Shown: positions 26,900-35,793, counted from the stretch's first letter. The stretch: DNA of 64,000 nucleotides from Paludibacteraceae bacterium (GCA_017937025.1 JAGBEJ010000002.1:1-64000), one strand, 5' to 3'. Notes: generated by a model not told the origin, from the sequence alone. Made by a program: numbers and translations.

Positions 26900-26971
26900 G
26901 GACTCGTAGTTCAATGGATAGAATTTCAGATTCCGGTTCTGACGATGCGAGTTCGATTCTCGCCGAGTTCA
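26900..26971 (+). tRNA. tRNA-Arg (anticodon CCG)
   Basis: Cloverleaf seen by eye: acceptor GGACTCG (26900-26906) with CGAGTTC (26964-26970), anticodon stem TCAGA/TCTGA around loop TTCCGGT with CCG at 26933-26935, and a T-loop GTTCGATTC. Discriminator A at 26971. CCA is not encoded. It decodes CGG. Confidence 0.93.
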
Positions 26972-26999
26972 CAATACGGCTTGTAAAATATTGAAATAC

Positions 27000-27072
27000 G
27001 CCAATTTAGCTCAGTCGGTAGAGCAACTCATTCGTAATGAGTAGGTCTGGAGTTCGAATCTCCAAATTGGCT
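27000..27072 (+). tRNA. tRNA-Thr (anticodon CGT)
   Basis: Acceptor GCCAATT (27000-27006) pairs with AATTGGC (27065-27071). The D-arm GCTCAGTCGGTAGAGC, anticodon stem ACTCA/TGAGT with loop TTCGTAA (CGT at 27033-27035) and T-arm TGGAGTTCGAATCTCCA are all present. CCA is not encoded. It decodes ACG. Confidence 0.95.
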
Positions 27073-27087
27073 CTAAAATGATTTATA

Positions 27088-27124
27088 AGAAGCTCAATCA
27101 CAAACGCAATGATTGGGCTTTTTT
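27088..27124 (+). terminator. Terminator of the tRNA pair
   Basis: AGCTCAATCA (27091-27100) pairs with TGATTGGGCT (27110-27119) and a run of six T follows. Confidence 0.85.
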
Positions 27125-27128
27125 AATA

Positions 27129-28544
27129 ATGAAGACAAACATGAAGAAGAACCTCGCCTTCATACTCGTGTCGTTATTCACGCTCAGCCTGGTGTCATGC
27201 ATGGATGAGAAATTCTCGTCATCCCCTTCCGACAACATCAGCATACAGACCGACACTGTCGATTACAACACGATTTTCACCACCATCAAGCAGCCAACGA
27301 GCGTCATAAAAATCTACAACAGAAACAAGACAGCGCTGACAATCTCATACATCAAAGTGGCTGGCGGAGAGGCTTCGCCTTTCAAGATGACCGTGAACGG
27401 ACAGAAAGGACAGACATTCAGCAATATAGACATATTCTCGAAGGACAGCATATACGTCTTCATTGACATGACACTGCCCGAGAACGGCAAGAACACGCCT
27501 GTAGTCGTGTCGGACAGCCTCCTGATAATGTGCAACGGCATAGAAAAGAAAGTCATACTCACAGGAAGCGGACAGGACGTGACAATACTGAAAAACGACA
27601 CAGTGGAAACCAACCTGACTCTCACTGCCGACAAGCCTTACCTAGTGTTCGGCGACCTCGTGGTGGCTGAGAACGCGACTCTTAGCATTGACCCGGGCGC
27701 GACACTCTACTTCCACAACAACTCCGGAATGAAAGTGCACGGAACGCTCAGCGCCAAAGGCACAGCCGACAAATTCATCGTGATGAGGGGCGACAGAACC
27801 GACGACATATTCACAAATGTGCCGTACGACTCCGTGAGCAACCAGTGGAACGGCATCGAATTCATATCAAAGAACACGAACGAACTGGAGTTTGTGGAGA
27901 TGAGAAGCGGCAGACACGCCATAGACCTGTGGAACGACACGCTGAACCAGAAAATCGTCATAAACAACTGCGTGATACGCAACTTCGGTGGATACAGCAT
28001 AGCCGCCAAGAACTCAGACGTAAAAATAGCCAACTCCATAATCGCCAACAGCGGAATAAACGCAATAAGAATAAGCGGCGGAAAACTGAAAGCTACGCAC
28101 TGCACCATCGCCTCATACGCAAGAAAGCGGAGCGGCTCGGCTGTCAGAATCGACAACAGCGACGAAGACGTGGCAACGACCGTGACTTCAGCTTTCGATA
28201 ACTGCATAATAGCCGGCACCTACTCTTCGGAGCTTGCGCTTAACGATTTCTACAAAGCAAACGTTGTAAACGAGAATTTCAACGTAATATTCAAAAACTG
28301 CCTCATTTGCAATGCGAATACAGGTGTGCCGTATTTCATAAGTTGTGTATTCGCAAAAACAAACAGCAAGATTTTCACCGACACAGAGAGATACCCCTAC
28401 GACTTCACTTTAACCGACGATTCCCCTGCCCTGAACATGGCTGACGCCGACATCGCGCAAACGCTCCCTAACGACATCTACGGACAGGACAGACTTGCTG
28501 ACGGACAGCCTGACGCCGGAGCCATAGAAAAGACTACAGAATGA
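27129..28544 (+). CDS. Lipoprotein with right-handed beta-helix
   Basis: 471 residues from ATG 27129 (a second ATG at 27141 is equally near the signal). The frame is open further up, but that part is the tRNA terminator. Lipobox LSLVSC. Residues 40-170 look like a beta-sandwich (PTSVIKIYNRNKTALTISYIKVAGG). The rest has parallel beta-helix rungs with I-x-N-x-x-I patterns (VINNCVIRNFGGYSIAAKNSDVKIANSIIANS) and a C-terminal DSPALNMADA...YGQDR...PDAGAIE segment, as in choice-of-anchor Q proteins. Likely surface or periplasmic carbohydrate-related; substrate unknown. It overlaps the next gene by 4 bp. Confidence 0.78.
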   Translation: MKTNMKKNLAFILVSLFTLSLVSCMDEKFSSSPSDNISIQTDTVDYNTIFTTIKQPTSVIKIYNRNKTALTISYIKVAGGEASPFKMTVNGQKGQTFSNIDIFSKDSIYVFIDMTLPENGKNTPVVVSDSLLIMCNGIEKKVILTGSGQDVTILKNDTVETNLTLTADKPYLVFGDLVVAENATLSIDPGATLYFHNNSGMKVHGTLSAKGTADKFIVMRGDRTDDIFTNVPYDSVSNQWNGIEFISKNTNELEFVEMRSGRHAIDLWNDTLNQKIVINNCVIRNFGGYSIAAKNSDVKIANSIIANSGINAIRISGGKLKATHCTIASYARKRSGSAVRIDNSDEDVATTVTSAFDNCIIAGTYSSELALNDFYKANVVNENFNVIFKNCLICNANTGVPYFISCVFAKTNSKIFTDTERYPYDFTLTDDSPALNMADADIAQTLPNDIYGQDRLADGQPDAGAIEKTTE

Positions 28545-29638
28545 CACACCTGCACACCATAAAGACAAGCCTGATGCTGGCATTGCAAATATCAATGCTG
28601 TGCTGCTGCACGAACACAGCCCAGGCCGATGACAAGAAGAACCTAATAGACTCTGTTGTGGGAGAGGAAATCAAAGCCACCGACAGCGGCAAAGTCAAAC
28701 GCATCGTAAGTTACAATGTCGAGAACCTATTCGACACAAAGGACGACCCCGACAAACTCGACGACGACTTCACGCCATTCGGCTCATACCACTGGACACG
28801 CGAGAAATACGAGAGGAAGCAGCAGCGCATATCGAAGGTCATAGCCACGATAGGCGAAGGCAATCCGCCGATGCTTGTGGCGATGATGGAGGTGGAGAAC
28901 GACTATGTGCTGAAAGGACTCACCGAATACTCGCCGCTCAAAAACCTAAGATACAAGTACATACACAAGGAGTCGCCAGACGCGAGAGGTATTGATGTCG
29001 CACTGCTCTATCAGCCTAAGGAGTTTGAGCCAATAAGGACCGACTTCATAAACGTCTCGTCCGAACAATTCAAGACACGCGACATCCTATATGTGAAAGG
29101 ACGGCTCGAGAACAATACAATAGTCAACGTATTCGTCGTGCACTTCCCTTCGCGCAGAGGCGGACAGGAAGTATCGGAATGGAAGCGCATGAAAGTCGCC
29201 GAGATTCTCCGCAGCGAAGTTGACAAGCTCTTCGAGGAGGATGCGAAAGCCAACATTATAATAATGGGCGACTTCAACGACTACCCAGACAACCGAAGCG
29301 TGAAGGACGTGCTCAAAGCCTCGAAGCCTGGCAAAGAGATAAGAAGCGACGCCTTGTACAACCTCTTCGCCAAGACCCAGGAGGAAGGCAAAGAAGGCTC
29401 GCACAAGCAAGGCAAAGAATGGGGAATGCTTGACCAGATTATCGTGAGCGGCTCGCTGTTAGACAAAAACGCCACTACACACGCAAACAAGAACTCGGGA
29501 AACATCTTCAAGCGCGACTTCCTGCTGTTTGAGTCAAGCCAAGGCGTAAAGCCAAACAGAATGTACAACGGATTCAAGTACAACGAGTCCGGATACAGCG
29601 ACCATCTGCCTGTTTTTTTCGACATTATTGAGAAATAA
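28541..29638 (+). CDS. Exported endonuclease/exonuclease/phosphatase-family hydrolase
   Basis: 365 residues with an N-terminal hydrophobic segment ending in CCCTNTAQA. The EEP fold is shown by IVSYNVENLFDT (metal-binding Asn), MMEVENDYVL (catalytic Glu), HFPSRRGGQE, MGDFNDYP (DxN) and the final YSDHLPVFFDI (Asp-His). Such exported members may be nucleases or lipid or inositol phosphatases. ATGA overlap with the beta-helix lipoprotein shows translational coupling. Confidence 0.88.
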   Translation: MTHLHTIKTSLMLALQISMLCCCTNTAQADDKKNLIDSVVGEEIKATDSGKVKRIVSYNVENLFDTKDDPDKLDDDFTPFGSYHWTREKYERKQQRISKVIATIGEGNPPMLVAMMEVENDYVLKGLTEYSPLKNLRYKYIHKESPDARGIDVALLYQPKEFEPIRTDFINVSSEQFKTRDILYVKGRLENNTIVNVFVVHFPSRRGGQEVSEWKRMKVAEILRSEVDKLFEEDAKANIIIMGDFNDYPDNRSVKDVLKASKPGKEIRSDALYNLFAKTQEEGKEGSHKQGKEWGMLDQIIVSGSLLDKNATTHANKNSGNIFKRDFLLFESSQGVKPNRMYNGFKYNESGYSDHLPVFFDIIEK

Positions 29639-29650
29639 TCTACTTCTTAT

Positions 29651-29658
29651 TACATTTG
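29651..29658 (+). promoter_or_regulatory. -7 box before the small acidic gene
   Basis: TACATTTG, 26 bp before ATG 29685. The -33 element is not clear. Confidence 0.4.
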
Positions 29659-29684
29659 CATATTCTTTAATACAATAAAAACGA

Positions 29685-29996
29685 ATGGGAAACATTTCTA
29701 TCGAAGGTGACGACGAAACCGTGCTTTACATTTTAGAGAATCTCTCTGACGACGAGAAAGAGCGCATAACAAAGCAGGCTGTGGAAAAAACGCTCGACTG
29801 CATGTGCGACTACTATTATGAAAGCGAAATCATCGCCGACAACGGAAAAGAGGAAGTCGAGATAGACGAGGACCAGCTTATGGACTATCTCCTGAAACAC
29901 GTCAACTCCGACGGTGTCAATCTCGACGAAAGCGACATACAACGCATTCTCGACCTCGAATTCGATTACGGACAATCCATCGGAATGTATAAATGA
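29685..29996 (+). CDS. Small acidic protein of unknown function
   Basis: 103 residues, strongly acidic (about 28 Asp/Glu), all-helical in appearance (DDEKERITKQAVEKTLDCMCDYYYESEI; DEDQLMDYLLKHV). No family recognised. It overlaps the following glycosyltransferase start by 4 bp (ATGA), so the two are probably cotranslated and could be functionally linked. Confidence 0.7.
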   Translation: MGNISIEGDDETVLYILENLSDDEKERITKQAVEKTLDCMCDYYYESEIIADNGKEEVEIDEDQLMDYLLKHVNSDGVNLDESDIQRILDLEFDYGQSIGMYK

Positions 29997-31018
29997 AAAC
30001 AGCCGTCGTTATTCTGAACTATAACGGAGCTGCCTTGATGGAAGAGTTCCTGCCTTCAGTCATACACAGCGTGAACGGCATGGACGCCGAGGTTATTGTC
30101 GCCGACAATGCGTCAACCGACAACTCGCTCGAATTCCTCAAGACCAACCATCCGAAGGTCCGCACCATAGTCCTGGACAAGAACTACGGATTCGCCGAAG
30201 GCTACAACAGAGCCCTGGCGCAGATAGACGCGGAATACTTCGTTCTGCTGAATTCCGATGTTGACGTGGATGCCGAGTGGCTTAAGCCGCTGGAGTTCTT
30301 CATGGACAACAATCCCGACGTGGCGGCATGCCAGCCTAAAATCCTGTCGCAGAAGAACGACAACTACTTCGAGTACGCAGGCGCTGCCGGAGGATACATC
30401 GACAAATACGGCTACCCTTTCTGCCGCGGACGCTTGTTCAACGATGTAGAGCCGGACGTCGGACAGTACGACGAGCAGAAGGATATTTTCTGGTCATCAG
30501 GCGCATGTCTGTTCATCAGAAAAAAGGACTACGAGGACGTAGGCGGACTGGACGGCGACTTCTTCGCCCACATGGAGGAGATAGATCTGTGCTGGCGACT
30601 GAAGAACCGCGGACGCAGAATCGTCTGCATTCCGTCGAGCGTCGTTTATCATGTAGGAGGCGGCACTCTGGCGCAAGGCAATCCGAGAAAGACGTTCCTC
30701 AACTTCCGCAACAACCTGCTGATGCTCTACAAGAACCTGCCAAGCTCACGTGTCAACCGAATCCTGTTCATAAGAATGGTGTTTGACGGATTAGCAGCCT
30801 TGTCGATGCTTGCTAAGGGCGATGTAAAGAACTTCAAGAGCGTGTTTAAGGCGCACAAGGACTTCAGGGCGCTGAAGAAGAAGTTCGCCGCCAAGCGTGA
30901 GAAGGAAGAACCGTTCGCCGACTCCCATGAGCACATCGACGAGATGTACCGCCGCTCTATCGTAGTGGCGTATTATCTCCGCGGAATAAGAAAATTCAGA
31001 AATCTCAATTGGAAGTAA
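29993..31018 (+). CDS. Family 2 glycosyltransferase
   Basis: 341 residues, GT-A fold. AVVILNYNGAALMEEFLPS opens the domain, VIVADNASTDNS is the nucleotide-sugar site, LLNSDVDVDAEW carries the metal-binding DxD, and HMEEIDLCWRLKNRG is the acceptor-side ED motif of rhamnosyl- and related transferases. The C-terminus has Arg/Lys-rich amphipathic helices that may sit on the membrane. Probable role in cell-surface polysaccharide or O-antigen synthesis. Confidence 0.92.
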   Translation: MKTAVVILNYNGAALMEEFLPSVIHSVNGMDAEVIVADNASTDNSLEFLKTNHPKVRTIVLDKNYGFAEGYNRALAQIDAEYFVLLNSDVDVDAEWLKPLEFFMDNNPDVAACQPKILSQKNDNYFEYAGAAGGYIDKYGYPFCRGRLFNDVEPDVGQYDEQKDIFWSSGACLFIRKKDYEDVGGLDGDFFAHMEEIDLCWRLKNRGRRIVCIPSSVVYHVGGGTLAQGNPRKTFLNFRNNLLMLYKNLPSSRVNRILFIRMVFDGLAALSMLAKGDVKNFKSVFKAHKDFRALKKKFAAKREKEEPFADSHEHIDEMYRRSIVVAYYLRGIRKFRNLNWK

Positions 31019-31035
31019 ATCAAACGGCACTAAAA

Positions 31036-31070
31036 CAAAAAAGGAATGACTGAAAAGCCATTCCTTTTTT
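31036..31070. terminator. Bidirectional terminator between GT2 and galE
   Basis: A6-GGAATG (31043-31048) pairs with CATTCC-T6 (31059-31070). It serves both convergent genes. Confidence 0.85.
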
Positions 31071-31088
31071 ATTTATCATAATTGCCTG

Positions 31089-32162
31089 TTATTGCTTAGA
31101 AGCCTCACGCGCTCTCGCTCTCTTGGCTGCTGCGCCTTCCTTGGCGTGGATTTTTTTCTCCCACTCCCAAGCCGACTTCAGCGTGTCCTCCATAGAAGTC
31201 TCCGCCTTCCATCCGAGCACCTTGTTCGCCTTGGTTGGGTCTGCCCAAACCTTCACGATGTCACCGTCACGGCGGCCGACAATCTCGTAAGGCAGTTCAA
31301 CACCAGTGGCTTTCTGGAAGAGGTTCACCAGTTCAAGAACTGACATCCCCTTTCCTGTGCCTATGTTGAAATACTCGATGTCCTCGTCAAGCTTCTTGTT
31401 CAGCATTCTGTTCACAGCTATGACGTGAGCCTTGGCAAGGTCAACCACATTAATATAGTCGCGGATGCAGCTTCCGTCTGGCGTGTCGTAGTCGTCGCCG
31501 TAAACCATGAGCTTCTCTCTCAGTCCGATGGCTGTCTGGGTGATGTATGGCACCAGGTTGTTAGGCACGCCGATAGGCAGCTCGCCTATCTCTGCCGAAG
31601 GATGCGCGCCTATAGGATTGAAGTATCTAAGCACGATGCTCTTTATCTTGCTTTCGCCCGAGTGCACAAGGTCTCTGATTATCTCCTCGCAAATCTGCTT
31701 TGTGTTGCCGTATGGCGATGTGGCAGGCTTGGTTGGCGCATTCTCGTTCACAGGAAGTACGTCAGGCTGTCCGTAAACTGTGCAGCTCGACGAGAATACG
31801 ATGTTCTCAACTCCATGCAGCGGCATCAGCTCAAGGATGTTCATCAGTCCGTTCACATTGTTGCGGTAATAGTGGATAGGCTTCTTTACACTCTCGCCAA
31901 CCGCCTTGCTGGCTGCGAAATGTATGATTGCCGATATGTTGCCGTAGCTTGCGAACATACGGTCCATTGACACATAGTCGAGGCAGTCGATGTTCTCGAA
32001 GTGAGGCTTCACGCCTGTTATTCTTTCGATTCTGGTCACAGACTCAATAGTCGAGTTCGAAAGATTGTCGAGTATAATCACCTCATATCCTGCGTTCTGC
32101 AACTCGACGACTGTGTGCGAGCCTATATATCCGGTTCCGCCCGTCACCAATACTTTTTCCAT
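31089..32162 (-). CDS. galE: UDP-glucose 4-epimerase
   Basis: 357 residues. Rossmann start KVLVTGGTGYIGSHTV, SSSCTVYG with the catalytic Ser, and SPYGNTK with the Tyr-x-x-x-Lys pair. NIGTGKGMSVLELV and VWADPTKANKVLGWKAE are typical GalE phrases. It interconverts UDP-glucose and UDP-galactose. The last 15 residues are a charged AAAKRARAREASKQ tail. It lies 39 bp after the nucleotidyltransferase gene and is probably in one unit with it. Confidence 0.95.
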   Translation of the reverse strand: MEKVLVTGGTGYIGSHTVVELQNAGYEVIILDNLSNSTIESVTRIERITGVKPHFENIDCLDYVSMDRMFASYGNISAIIHFAASKAVGESVKKPIHYYRNNVNGLMNILELMPLHGVENIVFSSSCTVYGQPDVLPVNENAPTKPATSPYGNTKQICEEIIRDLVHSGESKIKSIVLRYFNPIGAHPSAEIGELPIGVPNNLVPYITQTAIGLREKLMVYGDDYDTPDGSCIRDYINVVDLAKAHVIAVNRMLNKKLDEDIEYFNIGTGKGMSVLELVNLFQKATGVELPYEIVGRRDGDIVKVWADPTKANKVLGWKAETSMEDTLKSAWEWEKKIHAKEGAAAKRARAREASKQ

Positions 32163-32201
32163 ATCTATTTGTTTGTTTTTCTGTTTAGTTGAATTCCGCT
32201 C

Positions 32202-33113
32202 TTACTTCTTCCACAGGTTCTTTGGATATACGCCCTTCTTCACAAGTTCGTTGAGACGAAGCACTACCATCTGCTTGTCCTCTGCGTATGTAACTCCAAT
32301 CCATTTGCTTGGGGTGTCGAGCACCTTGACTGTCGCCTTCTTTGTGTTTATGAGTTCATCGACAGCCGATGGTATGTAGAACTCAGCCTTCAGGCTATCT
32401 GCATTGGCATCAAGGAAAGTTCTGAATATCTCAAATGAATAGTCGAAATAGTCGGTTGTGAATCCCCACATGTTCATTGACACGAGCGTGCCTTCCTTTA
32501 TCTCATGCTCCACTCCGCTGCCGTCCTTATATAATATGGCGCCTTCCTGTCTCTCTATCTTCTCGCACTCGGTTATCGACACCAGATTGCCGTCGGCATC
32601 GGTCTCGCACACGCCACGGTTCACTGAGCCGCTCTCCGAAAGAGTGTTCTCGATTCTGTAGCCCACCATGCAGTACTCGCCTTTCTTGCTTTCAGCCTCT
32701 TTGAGCCATGCCGCCAGAATGTCGAAAGACTCTGGTCCGTAGAAATCGTCTGAGTTGATGACTGCGAAAGGCTCGTTTATCACGTCAGCGCCCATGAGTA
32801 TGGCGTGGTTTGTGCCCCATGGCCTTTCGCGCTTAGGATTAGCGACATATCCGTCAGGCAGATTCTCAATCTCCTGATAAACAACGACAGTCTCTATCAA
32901 TCCCTGGTATTTCTTCAGGACTATGTCGCGGAAATCCTTGTCGAAGTCATGTCTTATGACAAAGACAATCTTTCCAAATCCTGCTCTGATTGCGTCATAC
33001 ACAGAGTAGTCCATAATGGTCTCGCCGTTAGGGCCGACTCCGTCCAATTGCTTCAATCCTCCGTAGCGGCTTCCCATGCCTGCCGCCAATACAAATAATG
33101 TAGGTTTCATCAT
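32202..33113 (-). CDS. Sugar-phosphate nucleotidyltransferase
   Basis: 303 residues. The N-terminal LFVLAAGMGSRYGGLKQLDGVGPNG is the nucleotide-binding loop, and INSDDFYG the metal-binding Asp site. The family makes NDP-sugars from NTP and sugar-1-phosphate. The neighbour galE and the divergent phosphohexomutase suggest a UDP-glucose-like product, but the protein lacks the length of typical GalU or GlmU, so no symbol is given. Two ATG codons are adjacent; the first is used. Confidence 0.85.
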   Translation of the reverse strand: MMKPTLFVLAAGMGSRYGGLKQLDGVGPNGETIMDYSVYDAIRAGFGKIVFVIRHDFDKDFRDIVLKKYQGLIETVVVYQEIENLPDGYVANPKRERPWGTNHAILMGADVINEPFAVINSDDFYGPESFDILAAWLKEAESKKGEYCMVGYRIENTLSESGSVNRGVCETDADGNLVSITECEKIERQEGAILYKDGSGVEHEIKEGTLVSMNMWGFTTDYFDYSFEIFRTFLDANADSLKAEFYIPSAVDELINTKKATVKVLDTPSKWIGVTYAEDKQMVVLRLNELVKKGVYPKNLWKK

Positions 33114-33129
33114 AAATTACTTATTTCCG

Positions 33130-33137
33130 CAAAAATA
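33130..33137 (-). promoter_or_regulatory. -7 box of the nucleotidyltransferase-galE unit
   Basis: TATTTTTG on the minus strand, 16 bp before the start. The rest of the divergent gap to 33336 is AT-rich and shows no other clear element. Confidence 0.4.
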
Positions 33138-33336
33138 CGAAAACCGACTCATTCTGCCTATTTTTTATATGACAAAAAACCTTTAACCTGCCACATCAAG
33201 TTAACATTCAGGATTTTCAAGAATTGTTTTTCTCCGTTTGATTAAAAATCGGCTGAAAACGGCTCTCTTTTTAAGTTTTTATTAGTAACTTTATAACGCT
33301 GATTTAACGTGATATTCACTAAAACACAATAAAAAT

Positions 33337-35082
33337 ATGGAAAACAACGAATTATTACAGCAAGTTACAAATAAGGCACAGGCCTGGCTTGATGGCAAAT
33401 ATGACGACGCCACAAAAGCCGAAGTGAAGAGAATGATGGACGCTGACGACAAGACTGAGCTCATCGAGGCTTTCTACAAGGACCTCGAGTTCGGCACTGG
33501 CGGTCTGCGCGGCATCATGGGCGTGGGAACAAACAGAATGAACATCTACACTGTGGGCGCTGCCACACAGGGTCTTGCGAACTACCTGAAGAAGGAATTC
33601 GCCAACGAGCCTAAAATCAGCGTTGTCATCGGTCACGACTGCCGTAACCACAGCCGCGAGTTCGCCGAAATCTCCGCTAACATCTTCTCTGCAAACGGCA
33701 TACAGGTCTATCTCTTCGACGCGCTGCGCCCTACTCCTGAAATCTCGTTCGCCATCAGAGAGCTGAAGGCTCAGAGCGGTATCATCCTCACTGCCAGCCA
33801 CAACCCTAAGGAATACAACGGATACAAGGCTTACTGGAATGACGGAGCGCAGCTCGTGCCTCCACACGACGAGAACGTAATCGTCGAAGTCAACAAGATT
33901 AAGGGCGCAGAGGACATAAAGTTCGAAGGCGACAAGTCGCTGATAAAGATTATCGGCAAGGACATCGACGACAGAATGATTGAGGAAATCAAGAAGCTCT
34001 CGCTATCACCTGAGTCTGTTAAGCGCAACTCTGACATGAAGATCGTTTACACCCCTATTCACGGAACTGGAATCAAGCTCATCCCAAGAGCCTTGAAGGA
34101 GTACGGCTTCACAAACATTATAAATGTGCCTGAGCAGGACGTTATCTCCGGCGACTTCCCTACAGTCGTTTCCCCTAACCCAGAAGAGCCTGCTGCCATG
34201 GCTTTGGCAGTGAAGAAGGCCGAGGAAGTGGGCGCCGACATGGTGATGGCTTCAGACCCTGACGCCGACCGCGAGGGAATCGCTGTGCGCGACGACTCCG
34301 GCAAATTCATCCTGCTGACAGGAAACCAGACCGGCTCAATGCTGACCTACTACCTGGCTCACCGCTGGAAGGAGCTCGGCAAGCTGAAGGGCAACGAGTA
34401 CATGGTGAAGACCATCGTGACAACAGAGACATTCAAGCGCATTGCCGACCACTACGGCATCGAAATCTACGACGTTTACACTGGATTCAAGTGGATCGCT
34501 GCCGTGATGCGTGAGAACGAGGGCAAGAAGACATATATCGGCGGCGGCGAAGAGAGCTACGGCTACCTGCCTGAGGTGTTCGTTCGCGACAAGGACGCCG
34601 TTTCATCGCTCGCACTGATAGCCGAGATGGCTGCATGGGCTAAGGACAACGGAATGTCTGTCTATGACCTGCTCAAGAAGGTTTACGCCGAGTTCGGATA
34701 CTCTAAGGAGAAGGGAGTTTCACTTGTGAAGAAAGGCAAGGCTGGAGCCGACGAAATCAAGCAGATGATGGCTGACTACCGCTCCAACACTCCTAAGGAG
34801 ATTGCAGGCTCGCCTGTGGTGCTCTACAAGGACTACGCTTCGCTCGTGCAGAGAGAAAACGGCAAGGAGACCAAGATAACCGGAATGCCTACGACTTCCG
34901 ACGTGATACAACTCTTCACCGAGGACGGCACAAAGATCTCCATCCGTCCTTCGGGAACAGAGCCTAAGATCAAATACTACATCGAGGTGCGCTCCGACAT
35001 GAAGTCTGTGGCAGACTACGACAAAGCCACTGCCGCTGCCGAAGCAAAAATCGACGCAGTGCGCAAATCGCTTGGAATCTAA
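33337..35082 (+). CDS. Phosphohexomutase (phosphoglucomutase/phosphomannomutase)
   Basis: 581 residues, the long PgcA-like form. Sugar-binding FGTGGLRGIMGVGTNRMN; phosphoserine loop TASHNPKEYNGYKAYWNDG; metal loop SDPDADREGIAV; GGGEESYGYL substrate loop; RPSGTEPKIKYYIEV phosphate site. It shifts phosphate between C6 and C1 of glucose or mannose, feeding nucleotide-sugar synthesis with the divergent genes. Confidence 0.95.
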   Translation: MENNELLQQVTNKAQAWLDGKYDDATKAEVKRMMDADDKTELIEAFYKDLEFGTGGLRGIMGVGTNRMNIYTVGAATQGLANYLKKEFANEPKISVVIGHDCRNHSREFAEISANIFSANGIQVYLFDALRPTPEISFAIRELKAQSGIILTASHNPKEYNGYKAYWNDGAQLVPPHDENVIVEVNKIKGAEDIKFEGDKSLIKIIGKDIDDRMIEEIKKLSLSPESVKRNSDMKIVYTPIHGTGIKLIPRALKEYGFTNIINVPEQDVISGDFPTVVSPNPEEPAAMALAVKKAEEVGADMVMASDPDADREGIAVRDDSGKFILLTGNQTGSMLTYYLAHRWKELGKLKGNEYMVKTIVTTETFKRIADHYGIEIYDVYTGFKWIAAVMRENEGKKTYIGGGEESYGYLPEVFVRDKDAVSSLALIAEMAAWAKDNGMSVYDLLKKVYAEFGYSKEKGVSLVKKGKAGADEIKQMMADYRSNTPKEIAGSPVVLYKDYASLVQRENGKETKITGMPTTSDVIQLFTEDGTKISIRPSGTEPKIKYYIEVRSDMKSVADYDKATAAAEAKIDAVRKSLGI

Positions 35083-35102
35083 TCCACAAAGCATAGCAAA
35101 AG

Positions 35103-35135
35103 AAAAATCCCGGCTCAAATGAGTCGGGATTTTTT
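35103..35135 (+). terminator. Phosphohexomutase terminator
   Basis: AATCCCGGCTC (35106-35116) with GAGTCGGGATT (35121-35131) and flanking A-run and T-run. Confidence 0.85.
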
Positions 35136-35182
35136 ATTTCAAACTGCCGTCAGAAAACGCCGACGGACATGTTGTGCCGTTT

Positions 35183-35602
35183 TTAGAATGGCAGGTCGTC
35201 GGTGCTGTCTTCTGTGCTGGCTGCCGCTGCTGGCTGTGCGCCTTGTGGAGGGTTGACTGCCGCCTGTGGCTGAACTGTAGCCGCTGCTGGAGCAGGTGCC
35301 GCCATAGGAGCCTCTACGGTTGTGGCTGGACCGACTCTCCATGCGTCGATGCTCGAGAACCAGCGGCCGTTTGACTCGCGGCTCTGGAGGTCGAACGACA
35401 CGTTGATGAGCGTGTTAGGCTGATACTGGTCAACGATGCCCACTCTATTGTCGCCGAAGAGCGTGAAACATATCTTTCTTGGATATTGGCTATTATCAAT
35501 AGTCTCTGTCAGAAACTCCTGTTTCTGCCAGCTTTTGCTTCCATCTCTGCTTGTGATTGTCTGAACAGGGAACACCTGAATCAGTTTTACGTTTATGTCC
35601 AT
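35183..35602 (-). CDS. DUF3127 protein with SSB-like acidic C-terminus
   Basis: 139 residues. Residues 1-90 form an all-beta OB-like DUF3127 domain (FPVQTITSRDGSKSWQKQEFL; YQPNTLINVSFDLQSRE). A Pro/Ala/Gln-rich linker (about 95-128) leads to the end, DSTDDLPF. This layout, OB fold, flexible linker and acidic D-D-x-P-F tip, is that of single-stranded DNA-binding protein, whose tip recruits repair and replication enzymes. The DUF itself has no assigned role that I know. The similarity is seen in the sequence; a DNA-related function is inferred. Confidence 0.8.
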   Translation of the reverse strand: MDINVKLIQVFPVQTITSRDGSKSWQKQEFLTETIDNSQYPRKICFTLFGDNRVGIVDQYQPNTLINVSFDLQSRESNGRWFSSIDAWRVGPATTVEAPMAAPAPAAATVQPQAAVNPPQGAQPAAAASTEDSTDDLPF

Positions 35603-35643
35603 TTTTTCTCTTTAAATTAAAAAATCAGTCGTTTTAATAGATG

Positions 35644-35651
35644 CAAATATA
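35644..35651 (-). promoter_or_regulatory. -7 box of the DUF3127 gene
   Basis: TATATTTG on the minus strand, 41 bp before ATG 35602. Confidence 0.55.
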
Positions 35652-35793
35652 ATTCTTTTTCTTGTTTATGTGACATCACAAATCATTCAAAAGAACATTC
35701 TGTGGAATTTGTTGCTATTTGTCTGATTTCTCGCAAAGCGACTCATAAATCTCGGCACACTGAGCAGCGCCGAAGCCAACCAACCCGAAAATC

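Larger units (their letters stand above)
25308..26914 (-). pseudogene. Frameshifted remnant of a large mobile-element (polyvalent-type) protein
   Basis: Two open frames lie end to end: 26914-26270 (214 residues) and 26270-25308 (320 residues). Both contain ENEGLDL. In the downstream copy it continues as SGVQLMEGSDGTVYGW; in the upstream copy a 4-nt gap (CTTTCT reduced) shifts the frame to AFS-stop, while the next frame goes on as VQLMEGFDGTDV. Restoring four bases would fuse the two. The second part has a zinc-peptidase-like motif, TMVHEMGHLWLNLL. Such LDLSG-x-x-L and HExGH units occur in very large proteins of phages and conjugative elements in gut Bacteroidota. The 5' end runs into the promoter and 5' end of tRNA-Arg on the other strand, so the gene also looks truncated there. 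Confidence 0.65.
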
